A stretch of 64,000 bases of DNA from Edaphobacter dinghuensis (GCF_014640335.1 NZ_BMGT01000002.1:124001-188000); one strand, 5' to 3'; counted from the stretch's first letter, positions 28,595-39,277 are shown. Notes: generated by a model from the sequence alone, not told the origin. Numbers and translations: made by a program.

Positions 28595-29806
28595 ATGGAA
28601 GAGTTATTTCTAAGATGTCTTCGAGACCGACGAAAAAAGAGGGCTCATCTTAGTCTGGATAGATTTGCCGCGCTCTTGCTTGGAGCAACGCTTCTGGCTG
28701 TTTCCTTACCTCTAACGGCACATGCACAGCAGGACGAGTTCAAACGTGCGGTCGAACTAACCCAGGCTGGACATCTGCACGATGCCGAGTTAGCGTGGCG
28801 CGAGTTGGCTCGAACACATCCGACGAGCGCAGAGGTGCACTCGGGGCTGGGAGTTGTTCTTGCACAGCAGGGCAACCTACAAGAAGCGACTACCGAATAC
28901 AAGCGAGCGTTGGCACTTAATCCAAAGTTAAAGGGAATCTCGTTCAACCTTGGACTTTCTGAGTTCAAGCAAGGACACTTCACCGCAGCGATTAAGCCAT
29001 TGATGGCTGCCGAGGCAGAAGACCCACAGGATAACCGTAGTGGGTTGTTACTTGGGATGAGTTACTTTGGCTTACATGACTATGCGAAGGCCGTACCGTA
29101 TCTACAGACCTCGAGTTCCTCTGATCCGTCCAATATCGAGTTACATACGGTGTTAGCGCAGAGTTGCCTGTGGAGCGCGCAATATACCTGCGCGATGGCG
29201 GAGTACAAAGCTATTTTGAGTGCGAATCCTGACTCTGTGCAAGCCCATATGCTGCTTGGACAGGCACTGGACAGCTTGAATAAACATTCTGAGGCAATCA
29301 CGGAATTAGAGACCGCAGCTCACATTGCTCCTGCAGAGCCGAACGTTCACTTTGAGCTTGGTTATCTCTACTACGCGGCTCATGACTATGAGCACGCTGA
29401 GCCGCAATTTGAGCTTGAGTTGAAGAATAATGCGGAGAATGCTCAGGCTTTAACCTATCTGGCTGATATCAAAATACGTAGCAATGATGATACGGCGGCT
29501 GAAGCTTTGTTGGTCAAAGCTATCCAATTACAAAACAATATCCGACTCGCTTATTTAGACCTTGGAATTGTGTATGCCAATCAGAAGAAGAATCGGGATG
29601 CGATCAAAGCCCTTATTCGTGCTGAAGAGCTCGATCCTAAGGAGCCGGATGCTCATTACAGGCTAGGACGCGTTTACATGGCTCAGGGCGAAAAGCAAAA
29701 GGCCAATCAGGAGTTTCTGAAGACGAAAGAGCTGCATAACCAGACGACAGAGTCGTTGATTCAGAAAGTAACTGGAAGCGAAGGCCGGCCTTCATCAGCG
29801 CAGTAA
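28595..29806 (+). CDS. TPR-repeat protein, exported
   Basis: 403 residues with about nine tetratricopeptide repeats from residue 50 onward (for example AEVHSGLGVVLAQQGNLQEATTEYKRALALNP and PDAHYRLGRVYMAQGEKQKANQEFLK). The leader is basic then hydrophobic (RFAALLLGATLLAVSLPLTAHAQ), indicating export. The start at 28595 puts the signal at a normal distance; 28541 would be longer. TPR proteins are scaffolds for complexes; the partner is unknown. Codon use here is more AT-rich than in the adjacent GH3 gene. Confidence 0.82.
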   Translation: MEELFLRCLRDRRKKRAHLSLDRFAALLLGATLLAVSLPLTAHAQQDEFKRAVELTQAGHLHDAELAWRELARTHPTSAEVHSGLGVVLAQQGNLQEATTEYKRALALNPKLKGISFNLGLSEFKQGHFTAAIKPLMAAEAEDPQDNRSGLLLGMSYFGLHDYAKAVPYLQTSSSSDPSNIELHTVLAQSCLWSAQYTCAMAEYKAILSANPDSVQAHMLLGQALDSLNKHSEAITELETAAHIAPAEPNVHFELGYLYYAAHDYEHAEPQFELELKNNAENAQALTYLADIKIRSNDDTAAEALLVKAIQLQNNIRLAYLDLGIVYANQKKNRDAIKALIRAEELDPKEPDAHYRLGRVYMAQGEKQKANQEFLKTKELHNQTTESLIQKVTGSEGRPSSAQ

Positions 29807-29964
29807 TAACGTGTCTTTGCTATTTGCATCATTGAAAAGTTATTGCTGGCATTTGGTATATTCCAGCAGTTCTACTGCGAGACGAGTAAGTCCGGCCAAG
29901 TCTCGATATTCGCTGGATCAGTGGAATATGTCGAAAAGACTGGACTTTGCATTAAATAAAAATT

Positions 29965-29998
29965 GCGCTCTGAGGTGCTCTTCCGCACCTCAGAGCGC
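29965..29998 (-). terminator. Terminator of the receptor gene
   Basis: Perfect 14-bp stem (GCGCTCTGAGGTGC and complement) with a six-base loop. On the minus strand it is followed by AATTTTTATTT, the expected U tract for the leftward receptor gene. Confidence 0.92.
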
Positions 29999-30004
29999 AG
30001 CGGG

Positions 30005-33000
30005 TTAGAAGAGTAATTTTCCACCAAACTGGAAGCTTCGCGCATCCCAGGCTGAGGTGGCCTGACCGAAGTTGCTATCGGTAAAGCCGCTATCCAAATT
30101 CTGAAACTGGGTATGGTTGAAGGCATTGAAGACGTCAGCGCGAATCTGGAGCCTAAGCGCCTCTCCAATGAGAGGAAATGATTTGAAGAGCGTAAAGTTG
30201 GTGTTGAAGCGACCTGGGCCAACGACCGCATCCTTTCCGGAGGTTCCAAAGCCTGCATTGACTCCGCCAGGAGAGCCAGTAGCCCATGCCGCAATGGGTG
30301 CCATGAACGCTGCAGTATTGAAGTACTTCTTTTGCGTCTTAGGACCGCTCGTAGATACACCTACAACTCGGTTGGCACGGTTGGTGGTACCGCCTCCGAG
30401 ACCAATCGTATCGGTTCCATAGCCTACGGAGACCGGCGTTCCGGTATTCGCGATGGTGATGCCGGAGATCTGCCAGCCGCTCAGAGCCTGTCGTTCAAGG
30501 AGATTGCCGTTCTTGAAGAAAGGAACGGTGTAGATGTAGTTCGTGCTGAAGATATGACGCTCGTCCAGCGATCCTGAGGCGCGATCGTAGGTTGGGTTGA
30601 AGGGATTCGAGAGTGTAGTGAGGTCGGAGTTTGCGAGATCGATCTCATGCGACCATGTATAGGAGACCTGCACGGTGAAGCCACGCCGATTTTCTACACG
30701 AAGCCCAGCCTGAAGCGAGTTGTAGTTGGCATTGGTTGTTTGCTCTTCCTGCGTGATGCCAGCGTAACCCAGGTATTGCCTGTACTGGTTAGGGGAGACC
30801 GTGCCACCTGCAACTGCCTGTCGTATGGACAGACTGGTATTCAAAGGAAGAGTGTTGATGGCCCGGTCGTCGTTCTGATGCCAGCCAGATGTGCCCACAT
30901 ATTGCAGTACGCCTACGATAGAAGGAGCGACCTCTCGCTGCACGCCGAGACTGTACATGGCAACTCCGGGAGCAGGATAGTTGTAGGCTAGGTTTGTAAG
31001 GCTTGCCGGGAAGATGGCTGCAGCCGCAGCCTGACCGGTTTGATTACTCTTCGTAGGACTGGAGAAGTACACGTTATTTGCGGCAGGCTGATAAGAGAAG
31101 GGTGGATTGCCGCCAGCGTTGTAGACATCGTTGCCCTGAATTCGCTCGAAGAAGATACCAATACCTCCGCGAATTACTGTTTTGCCATTGCCGGTTATAT
31201 CGTAGGCGAAGCCTAGACGCGGCTGAACCGTGTTGTAGGGATTTTTGACTGCGCCACGCGGGAAGCCGTTAACTCCAGCGATCTGGACACCATTGAGGTA
31301 GAACGGCGCAGGAGCTCCAGCCGGTTGGCTGAAGCCGGGATTCGAGGGGTTGAGAGTACTCCCATCGGCATTGAAGGGATTTCCGTAAGAGGTGTTGTAG
31401 TCCGACGGCACAAAGTTAGCGAAGCGGTTGTTTCGCTCAAATGCATGTGGCAACGCGTCATAGCGAATGCCAAGGTTGAGAGCCAACCTTCTGAGTGGCT
31501 TCCAGTTATCCAAGACATAGAAGGAGTAGGTATTGTTTACCCAGTGCGGTGTGTTGAGAGCCTGAAGCTGTGTGTATGAGTTGGCAAAGCCCAACAGAAA
31601 GTTCACATAAGAATCGCCAGAGTAAGAGCCGGCAGTGAAGCCATATGTTCCCTGTGTATTGAACTGAAGCTGCTGATTTTTGATGAAGTGCATGTATGAG
31701 AAGCCGAACTTGAAGTTGTGCGCTCCGTGCGACCAGGACAGGTCATCGCGAGTCTGGTAGTCCATCGCGGCGTTCTTCCATGGGAAGTACTGCGAGCTCC
31801 AGGTTGTGCCGTATGGGGCACCAAGATCAATCTCGGGGAGTCGATTCAGTGCATTATTTCCTGTGAAGAAGCTGCCCGCGTTCCATCCTGTTGGTTGAGC
31901 AAATGTTCCAACAGGGGTAAAGGTAAGCTTGTTGCCATCGAAGTTGAAAGCGGTCTCGTTCAACAGATTGGGAGAGATGGTCTGTGTTAACTTGACCACG
32001 GCAGCCCAAGCCGGATTGTTCATCACGCTGCCTACTGTGGGATAGGAGTCGTTGCTCCAAAGAGGAGGATATTTGGTTTGGGTGTTGGCGTCGTGAATAT
32101 AGTGACCCATCAACTGAAGCTTTGAGTTGATGGCATGATCGATGCGGACCAGATCTTCTCGCACATACGTTGGAGCGCTGATCGACGCAACGAATGTATT
32201 CGTTCCATCCGGTGAGTTGGGTTTGGGAAATGCACCCGTGCCCATGAATAGGACGGCATTGGGATCGAGCAGGTTGGCGGGAATTGTGTTGTTAGGGAAC
32301 GGGCTTCCCGGAGTTAGATGATCAGCGCTATAGAGCGCTAGCTTGGCGGGATCATTCGTCACCGGAACAACAGGAACCGTACCGCTGGAGGGCGGTGTAT
32401 AGACGAGTGCCTGGCCGGCAGTGGGGAAGTCCGAAGCAGGAATTGTCGTTGTTCGAGTTGGCGCACTGCCACGAATCTCGCGGCGGCCCTCTTCGTTGAA
32501 GAAAAAGAAGGTTCTGTCGCGGTGTTGGTTATAGAGGTGGGGAATAAAGAGAGGACCGCCGATGTTGCCGCCGAAGATGTTTACTCGCAGCTCCGGCTTG
32601 GGGCTTCCATTCAGCTTGGTGATGTAGTTGTTCGCATCGAAGGCATCGTTGCGATTGAACTCCCAGATACCACCATGAAACCTTTGGGCTCCAGACTTCA
32701 GTACCATCAGAATCTGGCCGCCCGATCCAATACCGTAGTCAGGGCTGTAGTTGCTGTTCAGCGTCTGAAATTGAGAGATGGCATCCTGAGAGACGAGAAT
32801 GCTGAAGCAGCCGCCGCAGCCGCGGTCGTAGATCTCCCCACCGTCGACAAGATAAATGTTATGGCTGGGGCGCGTTCCGTTGAAGCTGATGCCGTTGCCG
32901 GCGGTCAGAGCATTGACGCCGTTATAGTCGGGAAGATTATTGGAGACACCGGTGCCGAGCACGGCCAGTGCAGTGATGTTGCGGCCATTGGTCGCCAACT

Positions 33001-33436
33001 CGGAGACCTGGCTACCCGAGATGAGGTTGCTCACCTCGCTGGTCTCAGTTTGAACTCGCAGGGCATTCGCCTCGACGGAGACGGTCTGCTGTGAGCTGCC
33101 GACAGAGAGCACGACATTCTCCTGCAGAGTCTGCGCTACGTTCAGCACGATGCCGCTGGTCGAAGAGACTTGAAATCCGGAAGCAGTTACGGTGAGGGTG
33201 TAGTGGCCGATGCCGAGACCGGTAAAGTTGAATATTCCCGATCCATTCGTGACGGTGGTGTGAGATTCGTTGGTTTCAGCGTTGACCAGCTTTACAGAGG
33301 CGTTGGGGACGACAGCACCAGAAGGATCTGTCGCTGTGCCGTTGAGAGTTGCGTTCTCCTGAGCATTCGCAAAGGGCATGCAGAGCAAGATCATCATTAG
33401 ACCTGCAAAAAGAGAAAGAAAACGTACGTGCTTCAT
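30005..33436 (-). CDS. TonB-dependent-receptor-like outer-membrane protein with carboxypeptidase-regulatory domain
   Basis: 1143 residues. Signal peptide MKHVRFLSLFAGLMMILLCMPFANAQ; then a CarboxypepD_reg-like domain (about 27-115: LNGTATDPSGAVVPNASVKLVN, PSGIFNFTGLGIGHYTLTVTASGF-type pattern), a plug-like region (about 130-260, with NGRNITALAVLGTGVSN and YLVDGGEIYDRG) and a long barrel ending in FGGKLLF. This is the expanded Oar-like family of Acidobacteria, presumed to import oligosaccharides or siderophore-like compounds through the outer membrane. The ligand is unknown. A strong terminator follows; the promoter must lie in the 469 bases upstream. Confidence 0.9.
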   Translation of the reverse strand: MKHVRFLSLFAGLMMILLCMPFANAQENATLNGTATDPSGAVVPNASVKLVNAETNESHTTVTNGSGIFNFTGLGIGHYTLTVTASGFQVSSTSGIVLNVAQTLQENVVLSVGSSQQTVSVEANALRVQTETSEVSNLISGSQVSELATNGRNITALAVLGTGVSNNLPDYNGVNALTAGNGISFNGTRPSHNIYLVDGGEIYDRGCGGCFSILVSQDAISQFQTLNSNYSPDYGIGSGGQILMVLKSGAQRFHGGIWEFNRNDAFDANNYITKLNGSPKPELRVNIFGGNIGGPLFIPHLYNQHRDRTFFFFNEEGRREIRGSAPTRTTTIPASDFPTAGQALVYTPPSSGTVPVVPVTNDPAKLALYSADHLTPGSPFPNNTIPANLLDPNAVLFMGTGAFPKPNSPDGTNTFVASISAPTYVREDLVRIDHAINSKLQLMGHYIHDANTQTKYPPLWSNDSYPTVGSVMNNPAWAAVVKLTQTISPNLLNETAFNFDGNKLTFTPVGTFAQPTGWNAGSFFTGNNALNRLPEIDLGAPYGTTWSSQYFPWKNAAMDYQTRDDLSWSHGAHNFKFGFSYMHFIKNQQLQFNTQGTYGFTAGSYSGDSYVNFLLGFANSYTQLQALNTPHWVNNTYSFYVLDNWKPLRRLALNLGIRYDALPHAFERNNRFANFVPSDYNTSYGNPFNADGSTLNPSNPGFSQPAGAPAPFYLNGVQIAGVNGFPRGAVKNPYNTVQPRLGFAYDITGNGKTVIRGGIGIFFERIQGNDVYNAGGNPPFSYQPAANNVYFSSPTKSNQTGQAAAAAIFPASLTNLAYNYPAPGVAMYSLGVQREVAPSIVGVLQYVGTSGWHQNDDRAINTLPLNTSLSIRQAVAGGTVSPNQYRQYLGYAGITQEEQTTNANYNSLQAGLRVENRRGFTVQVSYTWSHEIDLANSDLTTLSNPFNPTYDRASGSLDERHIFSTNYIYTVPFFKNGNLLERQALSGWQISGITIANTGTPVSVGYGTDTIGLGGGTTNRANRVVGVSTSGPKTQKKYFNTAAFMAPIAAWATGSPGGVNAGFGTSGKDAVVGPGRFNTNFTLFKSFPLIGEALRLQIRADVFNAFNHTQFQNLDSGFTDSNFGQATSAWDARSFQFGGKLLF

Positions 33437-33905
33437 GAAATCACCTTCCGTATGAGTCGAATTTCGGTTTCGTCTATCGGTTCAGGTAAATGTTTACCCT
33501 AAAGGGAGTCACGCATCTGTTGATCGAATCTGGTCTCACTATTTAGATCTAATTTTGTGTCTCGAGCACTCTAGAGATGAGGCGTGGGCTTCGTCAAGCA
33601 TTAAATGAAGAAGCAGGATAAGTTAAAGCGGTTAAATAATTGGTCCAACAAGTAGCATATTTGGACGATGAGATGTTTATCCGGATGAATTAGGATGGAA
33701 AACATCGATAACAATGGAAGAAAAATCTATGAGTAATCGTTATCAGAAGAGGCCTTTTTTTCTGACAAGGGACATCGAGCCACGATGATTCTGCTTACAG
33801 CAGAGATCTTTCGCGATTGAAGCGCGTCGTTATCTACCATCTCTAAATAATCGGCAGACGGCTTCGCTGTAGACTTGGTTGAAGGCTCACTGTGAGGGAG
33901 CGTCA
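33437..33905. other. Intergenic region between the receptor and msrB
   Basis: 469 bases without a supported gene. It separates the divergent receptor and msrB genes and must contain both promoters. It is AT-rich from about 33530 to 33720. GATAAC near 33701 and GTTATC near 33737 form a short inverted repeat. No clear consensus promoter, RNA gene or mobile element was seen. Confidence 0.55.
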
Positions 33906-34361
33906 ATGCCAAATTATGCGAAGACCGCCGAGGCCGTCTCCCGGCTTTCTCCTGAAGAGTTCAGAGTCACCCAGAAGAACGGAACAGAACGCCCCTTTGA
34001 GAATGCCTACTGGGATCATGATGAGCCCGGGCTCTATGTCGATATTGTGTCGGGCGAACCGTTGTTCTCGTCGCTCGATAAATTTCATAGCAACTGCGGT
34101 TGGCCGAGCTTCACCAAGCCGGTTGATCCTGCAAATGTAGACGAACGCCCTGATGGAAGCCACGGCATGAACCGGACAGAGGTACGTTCGAGTCATGGCG
34201 ATAGCCACCTGGGACACGTCTTCGATGATGGCCCGAGAGACGCCGGCGGCTTACGATACTGCATCAACTCTGCCTCGCTGCGCTTCATTCCTCTTGATGA
34301 GCTTGAGAGCGAAGGCTATGGCAACTATCTCAACCTGTTTGAGCCACAGAAAGGGAAGTAA
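33906..34361 (+). CDS. msrB: Peptide-methionine (R)-S-oxide reductase
   Basis: 151-residue enzyme that reduces the R-epimer of methionine sulfoxide. Motifs: [46 protein letters not shown] and the catalytic Cys in [11 protein letters not shown]. The CxxC pairs that bind structural zinc in many MsrB proteins are absent (VDIVSG in place of a CxxCG site), so this is a zinc-free form. The start at 33906 follows GAGGGAG. msrA begins 5 bases downstream, forming a repair operon. Confidence 0.95.
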   Translation: MPNYAKTAEAVSRLSPEEFRVTQKNGTERPFENAYWDHDEPGLYVDIVSGEPLFSSLDKFHSNCGWPSFTKPVDPANVDERPDGSHGMNRTEVRSSHGDSHLGHVFDDGPRDAGGLRYCINSASLRFIPLDELESEGYGNYLNLFEPQKGK

Positions 34362-34366
34362 CGATC

Positions 34367-34876
34367 ATGGCATCCTCCAATGAACGTGCAATCCTCGCCG
34401 GTGGCTGTTTCTGGGGGATGCAGGACCTGCTCCGGCGATACCCGGGCGTTATCTCTACCCGCGTTGGATATACCGGTGGCGACGTTCTCAATGCGACCTA
34501 TCGTAATCATGATCGTCATGCCGAAGCCATTGAAATAGTCTTCGATCCCGAGAAGCTCACTTACCGACGGCTTCTGGAGTTCTTCTTTCAGATTCACGAC
34601 CCGACGACCTTGAACCGTCAAGGAAACGACATAGGGACGAGCTATCGCTCGGCGATCTTTTATACGACCGCCGAACAGAAGAAGATCGCTGAAGAGACCA
34701 TCGCCGACGTCAATGCGTCCGGGCTATGGCCAGGTAAGATGGTCACCGAGGTAGTTCCAGCCGGAGCCTTCTGGGAGGCAGAACCGGAGCACCAGGATTA
34801 TCTGGAGCGCATTCCCAATGGATACACCTGCCACTTTGTTCGGAAGAACTGGGTGCTTCCGCGGCGAGCAATCTAA
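34367..34876 (+). CDS. msrA: Peptide-methionine (S)-S-oxide reductase
   Basis: 169 residues; reduces the S-epimer of methionine sulfoxide in oxidised proteins. The catalytic motif GCFWG lies at residues 13-17, followed by VGYTGG and the active-site region EVVFD-like ([28 protein letters not shown]) and [16 protein letters not shown]. Only five bases separate it from msrB, so the two are co-transcribed and cover both epimers. Confidence 0.96.
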   Translation: MASSNERAILAGGCFWGMQDLLRRYPGVISTRVGYTGGDVLNATYRNHDRHAEAIEIVFDPEKLTYRRLLEFFFQIHDPTTLNRQGNDIGTSYRSAIFYTTAEQKKIAEETIADVNASGLWPGKMVTEVVPAGAFWEAEPEHQDYLERIPNGYTCHFVRKNWVLPRRAI

Positions 34877-35161
34877 TCAATCCGAGTTCTAGATGCGATG
34901 GAGCCGCAGCTCATCGAGCGACTGTCTAGCAGGGCAGGTTTAGTTTATGACTTCAATATACATAATATGTGTTATCGGACATTATTGTCGTATCTAAAAT
35001 TAGAGCTATTTCTTGTAAAGTATGGCAATTATTCTGGTTGTCCGTCTGGCTATGATGGTAGTCTCTGTGAGCTTCCCTGCATATATGCTGGGTTTTAATA
35101 TTGGCTCAGGGTACATCTATGTCTCACAAATTCCAGATCGAATAGTCTCATTGCTGAGCCC

Positions 35162-36787
35162 ATGAGAGACTCCGTGCTACCAGTCTGGATTCAATGTCAT
35201 CTTCGGCACTGCGCTCTCGTGCTTTGCCTCCTTGGAGCATCGCCCCTTGCGCTGTCTCAGACACAGATGAGCGCTCAGGCCGGATCGGATTCGACTGGTC
35301 CCATCACAATCTCAGGACGAGTCGTCAATGCGAGCTCCGGCCAGCCGATCGCCCGTGCCCTTGTGCGTTTCGGCAACTGGGCAATGCTTACCACCTATGA
35401 CGGAAAATTTGAGTTCGACCAAGTCACTGATACGAATGGCTTCCTGATGGCAAACAAGCCCGGGTTCTATAGCGGTATCGCACCTGGCGCTTCGTCTGGT
35501 GTCTATCTACAGGCGAGCAATGCTGCCACCCCTCAGGTACTGCGACTCTATCCTGAGGCTCTCTTTACCGGAACGGTGACAGAGCCCGACGGCAATCCTC
35601 TGAGCCATATACTGGTCAGCGCCAGAAGAAGCACGTTCAATGGCTCCAGCCATACCTGGATACCGGTTGCCCAGACCCAAACCGATTTGCATGGCCGATT
35701 TCGATTACCGGTACCCTCTGGAGACTACAAGCTGGTCACAATGTACCTTCCGCGAGTCAATGATACGAATGAAGCTGTTTTGCCAGTGATACTTCCATCT
35801 GAAAATTCATCTAATGCTTTAGATTTTATTCATATTCGAAGTGGCGAAGAACAGCACTACGATCTTCACCCGGCTACCAGTCGTTCCTACACCGTTACTG
35901 CGACCTTTGACTTGGCCGAGGGCCGCGGCTTCCCAAGGATCATTGCGCGTTCGAGTAACGGTGGCACTATCTCTCTGCCTATCCACTCTTCGCATGGCGA
36001 AGACGGAGGAGTCGTCAAGATGGAGCTTCCCAGTGGAACCTATACCCTGATCGCCAGTTCGAGATCGCCCGATGGGATCGTCGAGGGGCAGACAACCGTG
36101 ACAGTGGCCGACCATGATGTCTCAGGCGTCGTCTTTCACCTTGAACCCGTGCCTATGCTTCCGGTTGAGTTCCAGGTAGATGGGACCGCAACGTCTGATA
36201 ATCCGCAACCTAGCCTGATGCAGTTTGGGCTGACCCTTGAAGATAGCCAGTCTGATCCCGACAACTTCTCTTTCTCTATCCCGCTAACTGCGCAGCGTGG
36301 AGGCAACATGAGTTTTACGGCATCGTCTGGAAGCTATCGACTGCGTGCGCGTAACGATCAGGGTGCCTGGTATATCAAGTCGATAAATTACGGCACTTCT
36401 GATCTTCTGCAGCAAGAGCTTGTAGTCGGCCCCGGTTCGGGCGGTACGCCAATTCGAGTCACCGTAAGCGATCAGACATCGAGTCTTCAAGGAACCTGTA
36501 AGCTGTCAGGTATTCAAGCACCCTGTTGGGTCTATCTGATTCCGACAACACCCAGCGCGGTAACGGTCTTTTCCGCACACAGCAATAATCAGGGTATCTA
36601 TAGTTATACCCATTTGCCGCCAGGAAGCTACCAGGCCATCGCGTTTGAGCAGGTCCATCCTGTCGACTATACAGATGCGGCGACGCTTACGCCTTTTATC
36701 ACACACGTTCGCTCTATCACTCTAAATGCCGGGGAGAAACCTACGCTTGATCTGGATGCAGTCTCCGAGGAGGAGATGACTCCATGA
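35162..36787 (+). CDS. Secreted protein with carboxypeptidase-regulatory-like domains (first of a pair)
   Basis: 541 residues with a signal sequence (RHCALVLCLLGASPLALSQ). At least three Ig/transthyretin-like beta-sandwich repeats are visible: ISGRVVNASSGQPIARALVRF (about 48-68), FTGTVTEPDGNPLSHILVSARR and a C-terminal LPPGSYQAIAFEQ turn. Such domains occur widely in Acidobacteria and are thought to bind carbohydrates or assemble surface proteins. No catalytic domain is present. The stop overlaps the next start (ATGA), so the two proteins are translationally coupled. Confidence 0.8.
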   Translation: MRDSVLPVWIQCHLRHCALVLCLLGASPLALSQTQMSAQAGSDSTGPITISGRVVNASSGQPIARALVRFGNWAMLTTYDGKFEFDQVTDTNGFLMANKPGFYSGIAPGASSGVYLQASNAATPQVLRLYPEALFTGTVTEPDGNPLSHILVSARRSTFNGSSHTWIPVAQTQTDLHGRFRLPVPSGDYKLVTMYLPRVNDTNEAVLPVILPSENSSNALDFIHIRSGEEQHYDLHPATSRSYTVTATFDLAEGRGFPRIIARSSNGGTISLPIHSSHGEDGGVVKMELPSGTYTLIASSRSPDGIVEGQTTVTVADHDVSGVVFHLEPVPMLPVEFQVDGTATSDNPQPSLMQFGLTLEDSQSDPDNFSFSIPLTAQRGGNMSFTASSGSYRLRARNDQGAWYIKSINYGTSDLLQQELVVGPGSGGTPIRVTVSDQTSSLQGTCKLSGIQAPCWVYLIPTTPSAVTVFSAHSNNQGIYSYTHLPPGSYQAIAFEQVHPVDYTDAATLTPFITHVRSITLNAGEKPTLDLDAVSEEEMTP

Positions 36788-38490
36788 GGCTAACTTCCCT
36801 GCTTAAGATTCTGACCTTTGCATTTGCTGCGAGCGGGCTGCTTGCTGGAGCACAGGTCAAGACACCGCCTTCGTATCGCATTACAGGTATCGTCGTCAGT
36901 AGTATTGATGGAGCTCCTGTTCCGCATAGCCATCTGACTGCCACGCTCGTTCCTCAAGGAGCACATACAGCAGGACGTCAATTCCCTTCTTCGCTTGGGA
37001 CATTTGATACAGATGAACATGGCCGATTTTCCATCGCGTTACCTTCAGCCGGAATGTGGCGGATCGTCGGCAGCGCCCGCGGATATGTCACACAGGCCTA
37101 TGACGAGCATCAACTTTATTCGAGCGGTGTTGTCCTGACAGCAGCTTCTCCTGTGATCGACCTTCGCTTTCAACTCTCGCCTGAAGCTGTCATTACAGGG
37201 ACTGTTCTCGATGAGGCCGGCGAAGCTGTTCGCAACGCCCAGGTTTCGCTATTAGAACTAAACCCACCGGAACCGGACTCGGCTCCAGCGGCGGAACGTA
37301 CCCACGCCAGCGCATCAACTGACGACCGCGGCTCGTACGAGTTCGATGGCCTGCAGCCAGGCGACTACCGTATCAGGGTACAGGCACAAGCGTGGTACGC
37401 CATCGCCGCACAGCAAGGCCCCATCAATACCGAATCAGGTCAACATCAGGTGGACCCCGCGCTGGATGTGACGTATCCACTCACATGGTATCCCGGCACC
37501 AGTGATCCCACTCAAGCCGAGACGCTGGAGCTTCATGCTGGAGATCTCCGGCAGGCGGACTTTCAGCTTATCCCTGTTCCGTCCGTGCATCTGCATATCG
37601 TGCCCGAGACGAGCGTAGATGCAAATGGACGGAGGATGCCAACTTATCCGATGGTCGAGCGAATCTCCGCTGGCGAAGATAACTTCGTCCCGGTTTCCAT
37701 GCATATCGACCCACAGGGCACCATCGATATTGGCGGGCTTGCTCCCGGCGAATACGAGGTGAGACTGCAAGGACCGGGACAGACCGTCAAGCCCGCAATC
37801 GTCAACCTGTCTGAGGGTGCCGCTCAGACGTTAGATATGAGCGCCGCGCCGAGCATGGCCAGCGTCACGGTTCATCTCGACGGTCTTGCAGGAGCTGACG
37901 TTGATTCCGTAAGGGTCAACTTCATTAATCCGGAAGATGGGCACAACGTTGCGCGCGATAATGCCGGCGCTTATTTTCTCTCCGGCTCGTTTTTACAACG
38001 CAGGCAACGTGCGCCTAATCGTACGATTGAGATTCCACCAGGACGCTACGAGGTCGTACTCGAAGGCAAAGCCAACCTTTACCTCACAGGGATTACAGCT
38101 CAGTCAGCCCAGGCCAACGGGCGGTTTGTCACGGTGCCCAGCGGCGCTTCAATACTTACCCTACACATCGCTGATGGAAGGTCTACGCTTACCGGCACCG
38201 CAATGATGCAGGGCAAGCCCTCGATCGGAGCCATGGTGCTTCTGATTCCAGCGACCCTGGGAGAACCGGACAACTTCAAGATCGTACGACTTGACCAGAC
38301 GAACACGGACGGCAGCTTCGAGCTGGATGATGTGCTACCCGGCCAATACATCCTGCTCGCGATCGATCATGGCTGGCAGATTAACTGGAAAGATCCTTCG
38401 ACGCTTCGTGGCTACTTGATGCACGGTATTCCTGTAGATCTGGCCTCGACGCAATCGCTAAGGGAGACTGTTGAGACGCAGGCGCCCTAA
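36784..38490 (+). CDS. Secreted protein with carboxypeptidase-regulatory-like domains (second of a pair)
   Basis: 568 residues. Signal peptide [24 protein letters not shown]. Regulatory-like repeats: [42 protein letters not shown] with a [19 protein letters not shown] ending, and a last one ending [16 protein letters not shown]. It shares the layout of the preceding gene and probably arose by duplication. The coupled start suggests equal amounts and a joint role on the cell surface. Confidence 0.8.
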   Translation: MRLTSLLKILTFAFAASGLLAGAQVKTPPSYRITGIVVSSIDGAPVPHSHLTATLVPQGAHTAGRQFPSSLGTFDTDEHGRFSIALPSAGMWRIVGSARGYVTQAYDEHQLYSSGVVLTAASPVIDLRFQLSPEAVITGTVLDEAGEAVRNAQVSLLELNPPEPDSAPAAERTHASASTDDRGSYEFDGLQPGDYRIRVQAQAWYAIAAQQGPINTESGQHQVDPALDVTYPLTWYPGTSDPTQAETLELHAGDLRQADFQLIPVPSVHLHIVPETSVDANGRRMPTYPMVERISAGEDNFVPVSMHIDPQGTIDIGGLAPGEYEVRLQGPGQTVKPAIVNLSEGAAQTLDMSAAPSMASVTVHLDGLAGADVDSVRVNFINPEDGHNVARDNAGAYFLSGSFLQRRQRAPNRTIEIPPGRYEVVLEGKANLYLTGITAQSAQANGRFVTVPSGASILTLHIADGRSTLTGTAMMQGKPSIGAMVLLIPATLGEPDNFKIVRLDQTNTDGSFELDDVLPGQYILLAIDHGWQINWKDPSTLRGYLMHGIPVDLASTQSLRETVETQAP

Positions 38491-38555
38491 CACGACCTTC
38501 CAAGGCATCCATCATGGGCACAATTGTGTTACCTTCAGAAAGGTAGCTCAATCGC

Positions 38556-38643
38556 GGAGAGATGGCCGAGTGGCTGAAGGCGCACGCTTGGAAAGCGTGT
38601 ATACCGCAAGGTATCCAGGGTTCGAATCCCTGTCTCTCCGCCA
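38556..38643 (+). tRNA. tRNA-Ser (anticodon GGA)
   Basis: An 88-base type II tRNA with encoded CCA. Acceptor GGAGAGA pairs with TCTCTCC, the D arm is GCC...GGC, the anticodon stem is CACGC/GCGTG around TTGGAAA (anticodon GGA), the long variable arm is TACC/GGTA, and the T arm is CAGGG TTCGAAT CCCTG. Its 3' 60 bases are the attachment core for the downstream islands. Confidence 0.97.
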
Positions 38644-38644
38644 C
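38584..38644 (+). repeat. Attachment-site repeat, copy 1 (inside the intact tRNA)
   Basis: 61 bp from the anticodon stem to just past the CCA; identical to 48455-48515. It marks the left end of Island A and keeps the tRNA gene intact. Confidence 0.92.
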
Positions 38645-38727
38645 TTTAGAATCAATGACTTACGTGGGTTGGTTCTCCCGGTAAAATTCTATAACATCCT
38701 AAGCGTGCGTACTCAGATTCGTAAAAA

Positions 38728-39222
38728 TTACTGCCCGCTTGCGTTGTGTCTTTGATCCTTGTTTGAATCGAGAAATGCCGTCGCAACGATTGCCCGTTGT
38801 TCTTCCGTGAAGGCGATTGACATAACGATGCCTGACAAAGCTCGTTCATGCGCCGCAACAGTATCGAGCAGGTCAGATATGTATTCCTCTTGCTTCTTGG
38901 ATACTTGAATATGCTCTCGGACGACGTAAAGTAGCGCCCTGAGCAGATGTGCGCTCGCAATGAACATAAGAGCACCAACTCCCAAACTTGCCTTGAACGC
39001 AATACTAGCGACTTGCTGCCCGGTGGAAGGCATGGGTTCGCGGAATATAGAGATAAGTACCCATACCGACGCAATAACTGATGTGGAGTCGATAATCCAT
39101 CTTGCAGCCGTTTTCAGATGGCGTTTTTGCGTCTCGGGTTCTGGATAAAACCTTGTGTAAAAGCGTTCGGATAGTGGAACAACAAAGGCAGCGATTCCAA
39201 TGAAAATTGTCCAGGTCGGCAT
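38728..39222 (-). CDS. Small membrane protein of unknown function
   Basis: 164 residues. Three hydrophobic segments: near residues 3-17 (IFIGIAAFVVPLS), 45-60 (STSVIASVWVLISIF) and 80-105 (ASLGVGALMFIASAHLLRALLYVV). The C-terminal third is a charged helix (HIQVSKKQEEYISDLLDTVAAHERAL). The start at 39222 has GTAGGGAATGG upstream; an in-frame start at 39258 is less likely. It lies at the left edge of Island A, a usual place for accessory genes. Function unknown. Confidence 0.6.
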   Translation of the reverse strand: MPTWTIFIGIAAFVVPLSERFYTRFYPEPETQKRHLKTAARWIIDSTSVIASVWVLISIFREPMPSTGQQVASIAFKASLGVGALMFIASAHLLRALLYVVREHIQVSKKQEEYISDLLDTVAAHERALSGIVMSIAFTEEQRAIVATAFLDSNKDQRHNASGQ

Positions 39223-39277
39223 CCATTCCCTACTTTCTCTAGTGAATGATAGCGGCAATAAAGCGTTTGCCTGACAC

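Noticed and set aside
32522..33094. 190-residue plus-strand frame inside the receptor gene
   Set aside because: Valine- and alanine-rich antisense product of the receptor's codon use; no ribosome site.
33727..33912. 61-residue minus-strand frame in the receptor-msrB gap
   Set aside because: No clear ribosome site, no motif, and it crosses the msrB promoter and start.
34898..35098. 66-residue plus-strand frame between msrA and the regulatory-like pair
   Set aside because: Low-complexity AT-rich sequence with no ribosome site; treated as intergenic.
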